10,613 nt of DNA from Hamiltosporidium magnivora (taxonomy: Eukaryota > Microsporidia > Dubosqiidae): the NCBI GenBank assembly GCA_004325065.1, contig PITI01000580.1, forward strand, positions 1 to 10,613, read 5' to 3'. Numbering within the stretch: position 1 is the first letter of the stretch; every line of letters starts with the position of its first letter. The notes below the pieces were generated by a model. It ran no database searches and was not told the origin of the DNA. It saw nothing but the letters and a program-made list of their open reading frames with translations. Shown here one piece after another: positions 9,030-10,613 of this stretch. The translations under genes and the position numbers were made by a program.

Positions 9030-9260
9030 ATATCTTACTACTTTGCGGCTCAAGTTCTCTAAAAGCTCGGCATTTTTAGAAGATGCTACTATGCTTCATA
9101 TTCTCTCTAATGTTACAAATATAGGGTGATGTTTTTCTTAAATTATTTAGGTTGACAATAATCGTTTTAGACGAATTATAAATGTTTTTATCAGACCAAA
9201 ACTCTTTTTATGTCGGAACTAGCCATTAGAGACGGTATAAAACCTTCAAACCAGGCGAGC
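9030..9260. other. G+C-richer patch, possible old repeat
   Basis: Mixed-sequence words such as tgcggctcaagttctc, atatagggtgatg (9120-9132) and ccaggcgagcaacc (near 9251-9265) contrast with the A/T runs on either side. All frames are broken and no terminal inverted repeats were found. A degraded non-coding repeat is the simplest reading; the family is unknown. Confidence 0.25.
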
Positions 9261-10613
9261 AACCTAAATCATAAATATTAAGATAACTTCTGTAAATATT
9301 AGTAAAAAAGTATGCATATAATATTTTTTGGCACCAAAATCGTATTTATTTATTAATTTAATGTTTTTATGAAAATGACTGAAAGCAAAAAGTAATTTGA
9401 TTTATTCTTTATTTCGATTATTTTGGGGAAAATCTTGATTTGCACCATATCATTGGAAAAAAATATTTTGAATTACATATTTCTATACATATTTGTAAAA
9501 TGCATTTAAATTTTAATTTGGCTGAATTTGAATGTAATTTTTAATATTTTTTGTTTTAATGGTATATTTTATAAATATACTTAAACTTCCGATGTTTTTT
9601 TCACATTAAATTTGATATAATTGGCTATGTTATATTATAGAGAAAATTATAATGGATTATAAGCAAATTTAGGCGCAATATATGCAGATCTAGCGAGTGC
9701 AATAATCTCTTAATTATCATATGCATATCCCAAAATAACATATATTAAATTTTTCCATTTTAAGAATTTTTTTTAGTTTGGACAAATGCGAATAACTTTT
9801 CTTTAACCGTTTTATATTTCTTATACTGACTCAGAATACGTCTTTATAGGTTCTTTAAAACAAATATAAGTTAATAATTGTCACATAAATCCTAGATATA
9901 TTATCAGTCATATATCACTATTGATTCTAACGTTAATAAACAGCAATAATAGGTAAGTTGGTTGTTATGAGTTTCGCAAATTAAATTTTCGGCTCTTCAA
10001 ATTGTTCATATATCGCGTGAATTTTTATTTGGTGTAAGGCTGCAGCTCTATAAACCATCAGAAAGGGAAAGTAAATTTGAAAAAAATATTTTTTTTCAGA
10101 AGTTTAAAACGAAAAAATAATTATATATTAAACTAAATCGTATGTTCTTACCTAATATTCAGAACTTAATATTTTCATTTGTTAATGTTTTTAAAGGAAT
10201 TAATTTTGATATAAAAGTAAAATATTTAGAATAATTTTATGAACTGATTGTATCACTTTTTTTATATAATCTTTATAGTAGTTTTATTCTACACAGTGAA
10301 GAAACATGCCTAATACTATCATATATGATCGGCTTTCACTTATAATTCCGAATTCATATTTCATAAAGAAGTTTTTTGGATACTATATACTATTTCTTAA
10401 TCATTTTTTAATCCCTGCTTTCTCTAAAATTCAATGTTTCAAATAACGATTTTTTATCTTAAATTTTTAGTAGATATATGATATCCATAGAAATCAGTAT
10501 TAAATCGAGTCTATAATCCAAACATTTTAAAGTTAATTATATCTAAAAAAATTATATTCAGTTAGAAATATTTTAAATTAAAAATAGATCTAGCATGTAA
10601 ATTCTTATAGTTT
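9261..10613. other. AT-rich intergenic stretch to the window end
   Basis: The sequence is mostly A/T runs with stops in all frames. A slightly less AT-rich spot at about 9965-10075 (words ggctcttc, tatcgcgtg and ggctgcagctc) has no recognisable content. No RNA gene or repeat array is visible. Confidence 0.55.

Overview
The window looks like AT-rich, gene-poor nuclear DNA of a eukaryote, most likely an arthropod (probably an insect). The reasons are the very AT-rich background (long A/T runs, by eye often under 20% G+C), the absence of any long open frame in 10.6 kb, the lack of operon-like or prokaryotic signals, and a decayed RTE-type non-LTR retrotransposon of the kind common in insect genomes. 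The organism call is inference; no host gene was found.

The one clear element lies at about 4239-7287 on the plus strand. Read by hand across frames, it is a nearly full-length but dead RTE-like (RTE/BovB-type) LINE. It has a G+C-richer leader, an apurinic endonuclease (APE) domain (4416-5111), a connecting region (5111-5664), a reverse transcriptase (5665-6605), a thumb/C-terminal region (6593-7260) and a terminal (TAG)4(TAA)2 tail. I count roughly 30 in-frame stops and about 12 frame changes, so no functional protein can be made. Motifs such as QIDH, GRSTTDQ, a DYKQ-YDS motif A and YADD survive. Two endonuclease catalytic codons (the GDFN Asp and the SDH His) carry missense changes, the LQE Glu codon is a stop, and the RT RQGD block is gone.

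The rest is non-coding. Four patches stand out from the AT-rich background by higher G+C and sharper word complexity: 1-850, about 1969-2160, about 3845-4060 and about 9030-9260. They are best explained as older, unidentified repeat relics. The minus-strand piece at 1969-2154 has a weak resemblance to the thumb region of a non-LTR reverse transcriptase. The stretches between (851-1968, 2161-3844, 4061-4238, 7288-9029, 9261-10613) hold nothing I can name.

I see no tRNA, rRNA, CRISPR array, promoter or intact gene, and no sign of a new biological system. The window reads as a neutral graveyard of transposable elements.
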